Assembly: GCA_907163375.1 (NCBI GenBank)
Contig: CAJQUW010009236.1
Location: forward strand, 1,178,001 to 1,242,000
Direction: 5' to 3'
Source: Prostheceraeus crozeri
Taxonomy: Eukaryota > Platyhelminthes > Polycladida > Euryleptidae
Length of the DNA: 64,000 nt
Position 1 is the first letter of the stretch. Each line of letters opens with the position of its first letter. A model generated the notes under the pieces. It was not told the origin of the DNA. It did not search any database and worked only from the letters and a program-made list of their open reading frames with translations. The translations under genes were made by a program, and so were the position numbers. Shown here one piece after another: positions 23,689 to 35,453 of the stretch.

Positions 23689-25607
23689 CAGAGATGGAAA
23701 CGGGTCAGGTAGTGTGATCCGTGACCCGCAGACTCGCGGGTCTGTCCCGGGTCAGCAACAAAAGGCTCAGACCCGTGACCCGTACTTGCTCAAAAAAAGT
23801 ACATGAACTTTACTTTTATTTCATCTATCTTATAGCGATATACAGAGACTTTGTTGACAGATTACTGATGTGAATGCATGCTCACGTAGCAAATAGCCTA
23901 CCAATAATAATTTGATATTCGTATTGATAGTGCAAGCTGTATTTCGAAATGACAGACGCGTTTCTGCCCAAACACGTTTCTGCTAGTTTATAGGCCTATC
24001 ATTGTCTCCTCCACGTTTAAAAAGTTAGCAAAAATAGTTTATAGCATTCTGCTTTATAAGGATTAATGCCTATTGATAATTAATATGAAATGAGGATCAA
24101 GTTAATGAGATATAATAATCAAATCAATATAGTTAGACTGTTAATTTTTTCCTCTGGCATGTGAGTAAACTGACCTTTTAGTTTTTCATTTAGTTATGTT
24201 AATTCAATAAAATAAGTAGATCAACAAAGTCGAGGTTTATAGAAAATTAGTTCTTCAAGAATGGAAGCACAATCACCCAATCGGTGAAAATCATGATAAA
24301 ACGATCATGAATTGAAGAAATTATTCAAATCAAATTACAAGTAGATACAGTATATTATCGAATAGGATGACTGACAGAATGACAGAGTCAGAGGTTCTTA
24401 TAATATTCAAGGGATACGCTAATGGCGTCCACCGCTTCGGGCTCCAGTTGATTTCGGATAGGGCGTATAATAGATCCGTTATTCAATGCACTGAAGTGTC
24501 TTTCAGACTCTGATGAAGAAGCTGGAATGACATATACTGAGCGAGCTATTCTCGCAAGAGTTGGCATTGCACTTTTCCTCTCGTGCCAGAACTTCAACAG
24601 ATCAAAGTTTTCGGAACAAGGTGATGGTATGGAGTTATATTGTTGCAACTCACTCGTAATACTTGCCGTTGTCGGACTTTCCTGAAATTCTAAGGAACGC
24701 TCACCCTGCTGAGATCTAAAACTGGGAAAATATATCCAGCTTTCCACTTTTGCTTCTCTTAGATTCAGGTTCTCGAAATACACACAGGCCTCCATCATCT
24801 TGAGACTTGTGTTTATCACTTAAGGAATGAATGCCTTGAATTGCTTGTGTGCGAAACATTGTTTGATCTTTTCTGTCCGTGCACATGGAAAATTCACGCA
24901 AAGTAGGATCTAAAATAACTGCCACCATGTGTAAAGTATTTATGCTTGACCACATCTTGGCATCAAGAGTCTCGAAAAAAGTCTTTTTCATGCAATTCAT
25001 ACTATCCGTGTATTCGAGAGAGCTACAAGCTGACCATTTGCTTCGTAAATAGTAAAAACTGGCGAGAACATTCTGCAGTGCAAGTTTTTTCGCGAATTCT
25101 AACATGTCAATGACATCTCCGATAGGATCAAGGAAATCGCTAACTTCCCGTAATAAGTAGATATTGAGACGCATGATCAGTCGTTCTTGTTTTCTCTCTT
25201 TAAGAACATCCTTGAGTGAGTCATAACTATCGCGCATAGATGAAAACATCCCATGGAGACTTTACAAGGACAAAGGCGTATTTGAATAAAAAATACTCTC
25301 ATATGCACAGCAACTTATTTATGTATTTTAGCGTCCGATTGAATAGAACAGCTTTTAGATCATGTTTAAGAAAAGTGATCACTGAAAATGTAGCCCATAT
25401 GGTAGGTCATATTCATTATATTATAAACATTATTATAATGTCTCCAAAACTAGCCTGTAATATTTAATAAGTATATGTTTCCACTAACTAAAGACGACAG
25501 ATGGAAGGATTCGCCTGAAAATGACTGATCCGCACTAGACCCGCACGGGTCACGCGGGTCTGACTACAGACCCTTGACCCTGACCCGCAGACCCATTTCC
25601 ATCTCTG
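23689..25607 (-). mobile_element. hAT transposon with perfect 8-bp target duplication
   Basis: The ends CAGAGATGGAAACGGGTC (23689) and the reverse complement of GACCCATTTCCATCTCTG (ending 25607) are inverted repeats with one difference in 18. CCCCGGAT stands immediately outside both ends (23681-23688 and 25608-25615), the 8-bp duplication typical of hAT. Both subterminal zones are packed with GACCCG/CGGGTC words, probably transposase-binding sites. The 1.9-kb length and the incomplete transposase show an internally deleted copy. Confidence 0.9.
24388..25249 (-). pseudogene. hAT transposase, C-terminal half, frameshifted
   Basis: The last part contains LLKFWHERKSAMPTLARIAR, VIPASSSESERHFSALN and LEPEAVDAISVSL, the hAT C-terminal dimerisation region with the SSSESER signature. 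The preceding frame (25249 down to 24716) contains VIDMLEFAKKLALQNVLASF and AVILDPTLREF, the insertion domain and the AxxLDPR-like catalytic neighbourhood. The two frames differ and overlap between 24716 and 24819, so at least one frameshift separates them. The BED zinc finger and N-terminal third are missing. It cannot make an active transposase. Confidence 0.8.
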
Positions 25608-25615
25608 CCCCGGAT

Positions 25616-27400
25616 AACGTGGTTACAGCCATAAGCTTCATAAGATGTGGAGATCTCAAACGTTGACGTCATACAGAAGAAAACAATCTGAAAGGTTAAA
25701 CCGTCTACTTTAGAAGTGATCGTCCAACGGACGTAAAACGGGAATGAGTTATGTCACTTTTAAGAATCAGCAGCCTGAAAAAATTATTTAAACTTAGGAG
25801 AATCGGGTTACAAAATACATCAATATTAGTCCTTTAAATTTGAATGACATTCAAGTTTCAAATATTGATGGAACACTTGTTCTATAAATGGATTCAAATG
25901 CAAGGAGCATGATAGCAATATGGAACTGTTTGATGTCATGCTCTTTGCCAGAGTATTCTCATGTCATCTTAAAAGCATTTGACTTTTGAGTCAAAGTGAA
26001 GAGAAAGTTTGAAAAATCGAATTTCTTAAGATTATTTTGAAATGAAATGATTAGAGAACAAGCATTATCGAAGAACAAAGTACTTTTTAAAATGAAAAAT
26101 CTGTTTGAACAGATTTTAATCAAATACATGAATGAATAAATAATATCCTTTTTGTGAATAACTAAACTTATTATCATATTCAGTGAATCATTTATTCATT
26201 GTTGAAGTGATAGCGCTAGCGATTATTTTCAGCACACGGTTCGATGTCATTCAGTGCAGACGTTGGCGGTCATTTTCATGCAGAGCTCTGAATTTACTAT
26301 CTCTCTAAGTAGGTCAAGACACCATTTCATTCGCCACCTTCTTTGAGATTACCTATTGGCAATATATGCCCTTAATATAGGCATATTATACTATAGGTAA
26401 TATCGAGGTATACATGTATATACCCTCGATCTTTGCCATGAGTGTCAGATTCTTTAAGTCATATTTTCTCATGACGCTTGCGAAGAAATATATCTGTCCA
26501 ACTATATGGTTTCATCAATTCACGTTCATCAATTTTGCAAGCACCCGGTCGCCTCCAGTTTCTCTTTCATTTTCTGATTCAATGGTATAATTATGTTTCA
26601 ATGGCATAAAGCAGTGCTGACGAAACATGGGATTTCAACACTCATCTCCTGATCCTTTCTGGCAGCCCTCGTGATGTGTGTGCACTTTTTCATCGAATTT
26701 CGCTCTACCGATGCTATGGCACAAATATATTCCATTGACTGGCAACTACAAAAAAAAGAATTTCATCAAGTTGCGTCGCTCATTGCAAATTCTGAAAAAG
26801 CCTTTTTGATCGAGTTGAAATTTATTTTTGCCATTCCTGTTCTACTCGTAATCTCTCAACAGTTTGCAATGCATCCGATTTTCTGGTAAACTATCTATCC
26901 TATGAATTTCACAATGCACCAAAGAGGTTCTAATTTCTTCCATTTAACCGTAGAAAATCTACAGATCAATGCTGCAGATCGTCAAGACATGCTTAAATGA
27001 TCTGCAGGGCTACCGAGTTGACGTTAAATGGACCTTCAGACTTTCAACCTTTTTGATGTGTGATGTCTGTATTCTGGCTAAACACTCTTCACCTGAAAGC
27101 AGAGTAGGATAATGAGCAGCTAAACCAATTGGAGATGAATATGAAATTACATTGAATTAAATATTATTTAAACAACTATAGTATTGCTTCAATGCATCTA
27201 AAAAGCCTTTGAATGTCGTATTTTTTCTGATGCCAAGGTAATTTTGGCTGAATCGCCTTGAATTACACCGTAGAATTCATGACTTCTCTGATGATTTACA
27301 TCGTTCTCATGTTCGACTTGCGTCCTCGGAGTTTTGACCAAATTACCTCTATTTCTGCTCAAAATTTTCTAAGGCATTATTCAACATTTATTTATGTCAG
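25616..27400. other. No gene seen
   Basis: It holds only short frames. An AT-rich near-palindrome (ATATAGGCATATTATACTAT) lies around 26370-26395. The upstream part of the frame entering the LINE at 27411 (27258-27410) has no motif. Confidence 0.35.
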
Positions 27401-27410
27401 GTCAAGTAAA

Positions 27411-27618
27411 ATGATAGAATTTCTACGAAGGCACCCAGACTTAAGTTTACAAGGTTTAAGTTACAAGGTTTTCTTAAAGCAAGACTTAACACCCTTCCAG
27501 CAGGCCCAAAGACGAGAACTTATACATGAATTGCATGAGAGACGGCGTAGTGGAGAAGACGTAGTTATTTATAGAAATCGTGTTGTTTTGCGGAACTCCA
27601 TTAAAACAAAATTTCACC
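27411..27618 (+). mobile_element. LINE ORF1-like 3' end (split by MITE)
   Basis: The frame from ATG 27411 gives FLRRHPDLSLQGLSYKVFLK, then DLTPFQQAQRRELIHELHER and RRSGEDVVIYRNRVV. This is the pattern at the end of ORF1 in several CR1/L2-group LINEs (a DLT-x-QQ segment, then an R-x-G-E stretch). The MITE at 27619 interrupts it, and ORF2-type sequence resumes after the MITE. Confidence 0.55.
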
Positions 27619-28475
27619 TACCGTATTTCTTTGAATAAGAGACGCGTCTCTTATTTTTTTCAGATCCCTGATTGATGCGTCTCTTATTCAGGGGCGTCTC
27701 TTATTTATCAAATGTTCTAGTTTTCATTCTTTCGTTAGAAAAAGATGTCTTAGTTTTTTGCTACTATTCTCTTAGGTAACCTTTGCATTCCTCACTTAGG
27801 CCTATGTCATGGGCAAATTTCGCCAGTAATTTTTCTTACATATATACGCTTTATCATAATTCAGATATTTTGGAAATGAAAGGAGTTTTATGGTTTGTAG
27901 TAGCATATCTTGTAGACTCATCTAATACATTCATATACCATTACATGTTGGCCACTATACATGTAGACTAGTACTGTACTGTATACATACCAGTACATGT
28001 AGACTAGATCTGAATTTTCCGAAACGAAAATACCGATAATCAAGTAGTATTTACAGCAAAAGTTACCGACCGGTACATGACTCCAAATGCAAAGGAAGCT
28101 ACCGTATAATGCCTCCTTAAATGGTAGATGAAGCAACCTTAAGTAGACCTGCATGTACGTATGTACAACATGCATGTACTGCATGTACAACAACAAGAAG
28201 CCTTATATATTAGGGCCTATACAATATTGGTCATGATACCCGGTATTTACTAGTAGACTTATTTTACTAAGATAAGTAGGCCTAATAATCGCTCAGGCGG
28301 ATGTAGCTACCACATTACAATAGCCTGCATGTAATATGTCTATAGCAGTCTATTTTTTGTACATTCGTCTCTTATTCAAGGGCGTCTGTTATTAAATTTT
28401 TTCCTCTCACGGATGCGTCTCTTATTTGAGGGCGTCCCTTATTCAAGGGCGTCTCATATTCAAAGAAATACGGTA
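27619..28475. mobile_element. 857-bp MITE inserted in a LINE
   Basis: The ends TACCGTATTTCTTTGAATAA (27619) and its reverse complement up to CGGTA (28475) are inverted repeats flanked by, or including, TA. Both subterminal zones repeat GGGCGTCTCTTATT-like words several times. The end resembles the 525-bp MITE at 19680 (TACCGTA) but the rest differs, so the two may belong to one superfamily. The centre is TACATGTA-rich and codes for nothing. Confidence 0.8.
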
Positions 28476-29545
28476 AGTTTTTACCTACAAATTCTGGTAC
28501 CTACAATAAAAACTCCTCTTTTCAGCTAAATATCTTACCGAACTTAGCTGTTACAAACATCCGTTCGCTCTTAATGAAGATGGATGATTTGCAAGTGCTC
28601 GTGATCAACTTCAAACCTGATTTACTCTGCATAACAGAGACATGGCTAAGTGAAAACATTTCCGCCTCCTTGATTCAATTACTTTCTTATTCTGTTCTCA
28701 GAGTTGATCGATCAAATCGTGTAGGTGGTGGTGTTTGCCTGTATTTTTCATGAGATAATTTATTTGTGTATGTTAGAGACCATCCCTGTTACTGAAGTGC
28801 AAATGTAAGAAAGTGATAAACCTTGGATTACTCCTGTTGTAAAAGACCTCGTAAACCAGTGTTGGACTGCATACAGGACCAAGAATTTCCCTCTTTACTG
28901 TCACTTACGTGATAAAGTTAAAGAAGAAATCAAGAAAGCTAAGCTGAAGTAGGCCTCAAAAGCCAAAAAGTTTTCTAAGCAAATGTGGCAAGTAGTTAAC
29001 AACGTGTGCACAAGAAAGGAGATGATGCAATACATAGACTCATTTCTGCATATCCTTCTGTTGATGATGCTGTTAATGATTTCAACGAAATTTTGATTCT
29101 TCATTTAGACCGGGTAGTGTACAAAGCTTTCCAGACATCGATGTTGATGAACGCCCAGTTATTTGGACAGAAGAATTTGAGAGTGAACTGATGAAACTGA
29201 AACCAGACAAGGCATTTGGGAATTATCAAATACCAACTATACTCTATAAAGCTGCAGCAAGTGTCATAGCTCAACCTCTCACTCATTTATTCAATGTCAT
29301 CATCCAGAGGACACTGATCACTGTCTCAATCGGTTTTTGCCATCTCATAGTGCCCGCTCCAAACGCTTATTGATCCCACCATTCAGATCAACTCGACGAA
29401 AGACTTCATTTTTTGTGTATATGTCATTGCTGAAGAACGGCTTCCATGAATTCTCTTGACTTTGTATCACTTCCTTCATTTTCTGACTTGCCAATGTAAT
29501 TTATTGATATTCATTTGATCAAATAAACACTTTTGAATGAATGAA
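28476..29545 (+). mobile_element. CR1/L2-group LINE, ORF2 remnants and 3' tail
   Basis: An apurinic endonuclease piece comes first: LAVTNIRSLLMKMDDLQVL, FKPDLLCITETWLS and RVGGGVCLYF (28540-28750). Then DKPWITPVVKDLVNQ and RDKVKEEIKKAK (28815-28945), the linker before the reverse transcriptase. Then an RT N-terminal piece, SELMKLKPDKAFGNYQIPTI (29180-29235). Central RT motifs are absent, and RLLIPPFRSTRRKTSF plus a stop give the C-terminus near 29360-29450. The 3' end reads AATAAACACTTTTGAATGAA, ending in TGAA repeats, as in CR1/L2 LINEs. It is dead, with internal deletion and frame changes. Sequence is close to the copy at 31.15-32.72 kb. Confidence 0.75.
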
Positions 29546-31149
29546 GTCAAATAAAATAGTTTATAGAACAAATACCCACACTTGTCTCTGTTTAATGAAC
29601 ACAGCAATGACAAATAAAACAATAAACTGGGCTACATCATTGTAGAGGAAAATGTCATGAATGGATTGGAAATAGCGAGCTATATTTTCAGAAATATATT
29701 AAGACAACAAAACAGGCATAACAACCAAAGCATCAAAACACAAATTGAACGATATAAACTACGTAACAAAATCACGATTAACTTTTTTAAAAGAATTTTA
29801 ATTAAAAAAATAACAGGTCAGGACCTCTTTTTTAGTCTGCTTAGCAAGCAATCAGGTTGTGTGTGCCAGGTAAAGCTTCATGTGAGATAGGAAGCATACA
29901 GCTCAAGGCTACAACGAGTCAAGCGAAATTGTCATTGTAATGAAGAATTCTCTCATGGTTACAGTTACTGATGTGAATACAAGTCATAACAAAAATCCGA
30001 CGTTGCTTTGGTACAAAATATGTAGTAAAATTGAAAAGAAGATACTTTGACTTTATTTTGTAATCCCATGTTTTCATTCCATGTTTTGCTTGGAACTTTT
30101 AATCCATTCTGCAATCTCATTATGAATTAGTTTGTCTTAAGTGCAGACAGATACCGACTCTATGATATGCAAATGAAGATACGCAGACATAGAAGAACGC
30201 TTGCGGGAACGTTCAGGAGTGCATAAATTGCGTATACTTGCAGTCTATATTTCAGAAGTGATCATAACATGTTCGATTATAACAATGATATGGTTATAAC
30301 CTTTTCACTGTAATTTTATATAAAATTAGGCTATGCGCCTACTTCACCAGTGCAAAAGTATGGTAAAAGCTTTGGTTTCGCCTGTGCTTTATTTTCAAAT
30401 GTCGAATGGATGACGTAGCTGTAGGCCTATCAGTGTCAAATCGATGTCAATCGACGTAGTTATGTTGAATTATCGCAAGTGCAAACTTTTCAATATTGTT
30501 TTATGAGGATAATTTTTATGTGCATGGTACCAGCTACATTCTTGCCCAATAGTAGCCTAAATTCATAAACTGATTTCAAGTTTTTGCTGATGTTTTGTGT
30601 CTGCGATTTTTCAAATACTAGTTTTGTTGAGCTATCGTCGGCTATCTACCATTTACGGTAGTTCAACATGAATCACCTCTCTAATTAACACATATTATAT
30701 TATACCAATGAAGTGAAATGGAATTCAATCTGGTGACTTTTCCTAATGAAGGAAAAATGTTGTTCTAATCAGCAAATTAGCTATCTGTGAATATGCGGCG
30801 TCGTTGTCATATGAAAATCTTTGAATCATCAAACAAGTCATGAACTCTCAGCGTCGTCACCGAAGTTGAAACAATGCATGGATATACGAGTAATATACAT
30901 GCAATAGAAATATTTGTTTGAGCAAAGGGATGATCGTTTTGAATAAATTCATCTTGACATTTTGAGTCAGCTTTCATTTTGCTTGAACGATTGACTTGGG
31001 TGTGTAATTAGTAAGTCAAATGACACTGTCCTTATCAATTAACTAAGTCATTGTCATTAGAAAGGGGTTAAATACGTGGTATTACATTGAGTGAATATAT
31101 CATCATGTTTTTAAACTCCAAATCAATCCGAAAATTGATGCGTGTGATC
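29546..31149. other. No gene seen
   Basis: The frame at 29657-29890 is lysine-rich but without motif. No shared repeats were noticed. Confidence 0.35.
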
Positions 31150-32720
31150 AAGACTTGCTCATAATAGCCTTGCTATTTTATTTGCAGGGATGTGAATGAG
31201 TCTCTTAATCAGTCGATTAAATTGCAAAACGTCAAATGCCTTTGCTAAATCTATACAAATTACTCGAACTGCCACAGTTTCCTTGTCATCTTGCATTTTC
31301 GTGATGCTGTCATGTATTTGAACCAGCGTACTGGTCCCTGACCCAAATGGTCTGTATTCCTGCTGAGTGCTGCCATAATGGCATTTCATCAGATCGCATC
31401 TTACAGAATGCTCAAACACTTTGGCCATAGCTGGTAGCACTGATATCGGTCTGAAGTCATGCTTGGCCCTGAAGATTTAGAGACTGTATACACAAAAGCA
31501 GATTTGAAAGACCTTGGAAACGTCTTCTCCTGCATGATCGATTGAAGATGACAGTTAATGGCCTGCATATTAAATACGCACCAATCCTCAAAACCCTGGT
31601 GGGAATCAAATCCAATCCAACTGCTTTACCAATTTTCAAGCACATGAGCTTCTGTCGAACGTCCGACTCCGCCATGTAGAAATTCAAATCTTGGTTGTCA
31701 AGTAGATAGAGATCAACATTATCTTCAGAGTTATAGTTTCAAAGAAAAAATGCGGTTGACTCTTCAATCATTTCATCACAGCATGAAAACCCTGACAGCA
31801 ACTCATTGAATGGATTTCTTATAGTTTCCCACTCGTCTCCGTCATAACATTCCATACTCCCTTTGTAGAGGCAAGTTGTTTATTTGCCCATAAACACTTA
31901 GCTTTCGGAATTTCCTCTTTGACTTTGGATTTATAATGACGAAAGAGTTGCCAATTCTTTGATCTAAAGGCCATCCATCTTTTATCTATCAACATCTTTA
32001 GAACTGATGTCCTCCATGGCTTATCGTTGTCAGACACGTAAGCGAAATGGCACGGAATTGCGGACATCCACCTCTAAGATGAAAATAAGGTTCACCTAAC
32101 ATTTCATCCACTGACAGTAAATCACCGAGTCTGTCAAAGTTGACCACGATCAGCCGATTCAAAAATTCAGTTAAACAAAATTCGCGAAAATCCCAAACGG
32201 GAATACAAGGTTTTTTTGAGAATAGTTTAAGAAAGCATCTGACAGTACAGATGCATGGTCTGAGTCAACAATCGGTGCCCCAACTACGACTGACTTTTCA
32301 TACAAATAAGACAAATCCTCTTTCACCAGAATGCGATCTGGAATTGAATTCATTCTGGTAGGTAGATCTAACTTTTTGATCACATTAAAGTCTTCCTGCA
32401 AAAACTGGAATGGAAAATCATTCAAGCTTCCTCCAGCAATTATTTGACAGTTAGGGTCTGCATCAAGCACATCATCAAGGGCGAACATTAGAAAAGTAAC
32501 AATGTTATCATGATGAATAAGATAATCATCATATTTGCGGATAACCAAGTCTCAATGACCAATGCAATTTGTGGTTTCAGTTTAGCTACTGTGATACAAA
32601 GTTCATCAAATTTAGGAAGAATTGATCTGCATGAAAGAGAAAAATGACAGGAGGAGCACAATTGCCCCATATAAAACTGTTGAACGAAAGTTTGGAATGG
32701 AATCACGAGATACTACATGT
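31150..32720 (-). mobile_element. CR1/L2-group LINE, ORF2 fragment
   Basis: From the 5' side (high coordinates) the minus strand gives these endonuclease pieces: RSILPKFDELCITVAKLKPQ with VIETWLS, AGGSLNDFPFQFL (GGDLND-like) and DSDHASVL (SDHA). DKPWRTSVLKMLIDKRWMAF and SKVKEEIPKAK follow, then the RT pieces VRQKLMCLKIGKAVGLDLIP, LPAMAKVFEHSV, and motif A as VICIDLAKAFDVLQFNRL. Motif C is not present, so the copy is truncated at its 3' side near 31150. The pieces lie in several frames. DKPW and KVKEEI segments match the copy at 28.8 kb. A mariner sits directly beyond its 5' side. Confidence 0.75.
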
Positions 32721-32734
32721 ATTTTGCCGCTATA

Positions 32735-34090
32735 CGTGGTGCGCCCAAAAAGTTTCCGGCCAATGACAGAAATTCCTTTCAATTTCTAAAGTAAACATCT
32801 GAAATCAATACATTGGTTCTTTGAGAACTAGAAACGGTCAGGATCATATATATCTGATCTGAAATCTGTTCATAGACATCTGATTTCAACCAGCGAACGC
32901 ACTTAGTCAAAAATCATTTTCACTCGTGAAAGCGCGCTGAAAGGATGACTTCATTGCGACTTGATCACTTGGATAAAGTGGAGTATCGAAGCTCGATTCG
33001 TTTTTGTCTTCTGCTTGGTCAGTCAAGTGCAGACATTAAAGCGAACTTGATTCTTGCTTACGCAGACAAGTGTACGTCAGAATCGACGATCAAGTTTTGG
33101 ATTGCCGAGTTCAAGAGAGGACGTCAACTTGTGGCTGACGAAGAAAGAGAAGGCCGCCCAAAGACTTCTGACAACGAAGAAAACCGCGCCAAATTGGAGA
33201 GACTGGTCCTTGAAGACAGGAAGGTGACAACAAGACAGATTGCTGAGTCTCTGAAACTGTCGAAAGGATCTGTTGGCGAGATGCTGCACGAAATGCGCTT
33301 CAACAAGGTTTCGTCTCGCTTTGTTCCGCGCTTCTTGACCACCGAGATGTGCACCCGACGCCGTGAAGCCTGCCTAGTGAATCTTGAAATTTATCGCCGC
33401 CATGGCGATAATTTCATGAGGAACATCATCACTGTTGATGAAACGCCACTGAGCCTGTACGCACCTGAATCCAGGCGAGAATCTCTGGAATGGCGCAGGC
33501 CTGATGAAGGCAAAGTCTGGAAGCAACGATCTGGAGCGATCCGAAGAGAAATGATGCTGACTGCCTTCTGGAATGCAGGAGGAATCATCTTCCTGGATTT
33601 CCTACAAAGACAGGAGACAGTGACCGGTGAATATTACGGCGAGCTGATTCAGCAAGTCCACAGCAAGGTTCGCAAGCCAAGAGGTCTGCCTCATTGGTTC
33701 CTTCAGGACAACGCTCCAGTGCACACTTGTCGAGCTGCCTTGGAGAAGATCGGCAGCGCGGGCTTCGAACTTGTGAAGCATCCACCTTATAGCCCGGATT
33801 TGGCTCCATCAGACTATTGCCTTTTCAACGAGTTGAAACGCCATCTCCGCGGGACTCATTTTGAAAGTGCCGCAGCTTTGGAAGAGACTGTAAGAAACTG
33901 TTTTGGCCTATTACCTCCCGCTTTTTTCCTTGATGCTTTCAAGGCACTCCCAGTTCGCTGGGAAAAGTGTTTGGCCGCGAACAGCAATTGGTTTGAGAAA
34001 TAGCTATAATGTACTAAATAAAAACGTCATTGGATTAAATCTTTTCGCTTTATAAAATGCTAAGGCCGGAAACTTTTTGGGCGCACCACG
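32735..34090 (+). mobile_element. Complete mariner transposon
   Basis: Perfect 27-bp terminal inverted repeats (32735-32761 and 34064-34090, beginning CGTGGTGCGCCCAAAAAGTT) are flanked by TA on both sides (32733-32734 and 34091-34092). The element is 1,356 bp, the usual size for mariner. It carries one uninterrupted transposase gene with AATAAA at about 34017. It looks whole and is richer in G+C than its flanks, which together suggest a young insertion. It lies about 30 bp from the 5' side of the LINE fragment at 31.15-32.72 kb. Confidence 0.95.
32945..34003 (+). CDS. Mariner transposase, open 352-residue frame
   Basis: This DD34D transposase would excise and integrate mariner DNA at TA sites in the nucleus by cut and paste. 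ATG at 32945 is the natural start, and the length (352) compares with about 345 for the family. The N-terminal paired helix-turn-helix DNA-binding region spans roughly residues 10-115, with WIAEFKRGR and GRPKT between the two helix sets. VPRFLT (127-132) matches the WVPHLLT-type linker. Catalytic aspartates are Asp165 in TVDET, Asp255 in FLQDNAPVHT and Asp290 in YSPDLAPSDY, with 34 residues between the last two. No missing key residue is seen. Whether it is expressed cannot be told. Confidence 0.93.
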   Translation: MTSLRLDHLDKVEYRSSIRFCLLLGQSSADIKANLILAYADKCTSESTIKFWIAEFKRGRQLVADEEREGRPKTSDNEENRAKLERLVLEDRKVTTRQIAESLKLSKGSVGEMLHEMRFNKVSSRFVPRFLTTEMCTRRREACLVNLEIYRRHGDNFMRNIITVDETPLSLYAPESRRESLEWRRPDEGKVWKQRSGAIRREMMLTAFWNAGGIIFLDFLQRQETVTGEYYGELIQQVHSKVRKPRGLPHWFLQDNAPVHTCRAALEKIGSAGFELVKHPPYSPDLAPSDYCLFNELKRHLRGTHFESAAALEETVRNCFGLLPPAFFLDAFKALPVRWEKCLAANSNWFEK

Positions 34091-34092
34091 TA

Positions 34093-35453
34093 TCTAACAC
34101 CATTTTCGCCATTTTGTCTCCTGCGATATAACTCCTCCCTCATCACTTAGTCATTTTATTGTTCTAACTTAGTCCGATAAGATCTGATGAAACTTTTCTA
34201 TATGCCACCGAGTTTCGGAATTGCTTTGACTTCTTCAAAATTTCCTGTCTCTTGTACAACTCTTTAAATAGCACTTTCTGTAACCCCTTTGCTTGCCAAT
34301 CCGTCTGCACTCATAAATGGAAACACAATAAATGTCAATTTCTCCCATTATGTCATGAACATCCTTTTCATCAGCACTCATCTGCTCTCCTAGAGTGCCA
34401 TCATTTTTCATGGCATACTTGGCTCATTATCAACTCCTCTTCTTATTATTTTTGAAAGTTGAAGTGAGTCACATCTAGGGCGGTTATCATCGCATTGCCT
34501 GCTGATATGTCTATATTTTGACAATTCTTTATCACATTGTGTTAACAAGTAATAATGCCATTATTGAATTCTGGAGTTTAAAATTGATAAAATGTATCAA
34601 CTATTTGCCAAACTCACTTTCGCAAGCAGGCGACTTAATATCGAAAGAAATAGTTCCGACAAAACCTACTTTTAGTCAGGAAAGGACAATAACTAATTGA
34701 GTAAGATAAGTCTCGCTTGCTGAATAGGACAGAGTTGGATGCTCGAGGAAAGAAACCTCAGACTCCAGTAAGCATCAAGATAATTGAAATCATCGAGTTT
34801 GATTTACAAGACGTGAATAGGAAGATTCCATAAGAAGGAGAGACAAGTTGTCGGGAACTCGTTGAAATCACACAAATACTGATCGCATATGATCGAGAGA
34901 GTTTGAATCGACTGGCAAGCGAACAATAGAATGACATATTATCAATGAGGTTATCATTTCTCCTCAAGTGCCTCTTTGAATAAATTGGCACATAATTTGA
35001 TGACTTTTCAATTATTGCAATGCTTTTTTGAAAAGGTACAGATTTAATCAGAGAAAACAAAAAGTGAAAATTTGAATTGAAATCTCAGAACCTTTTACTA
35101 GAATTTTCTCCGCATCTTTTGTGCTTAACCGCGTTTAAAATTTGCAATTTTTTTATTTTCTTGCTAATTTGTCAGGCATCATGTGCTCTACAATGAATTC
35201 AATAATATTCAATTATCAGTATAGACTTTTCTCACGAATTGTTTTTATATTTCAGAACGATATTTATTGTAAACACTGTATGCATTTGGTCTTGTGGACG
35301 GATTTTGGTTCGCTCATTGATCTTCAATTCATATTGATAGTGTAAACTACTTTTTTTAGCCATCTGATCACGCTACTGATTGTTAAATATAACATGACTC
35401 AGAGTAATGGTGCGTTGAATTTAGGTGCGTCATATATAGAGTAGGGATATATA
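34093..35453. other. No gene seen
   Basis: It holds only short frames without motifs and no repeats matching elsewhere in the window. Confidence 0.35.
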
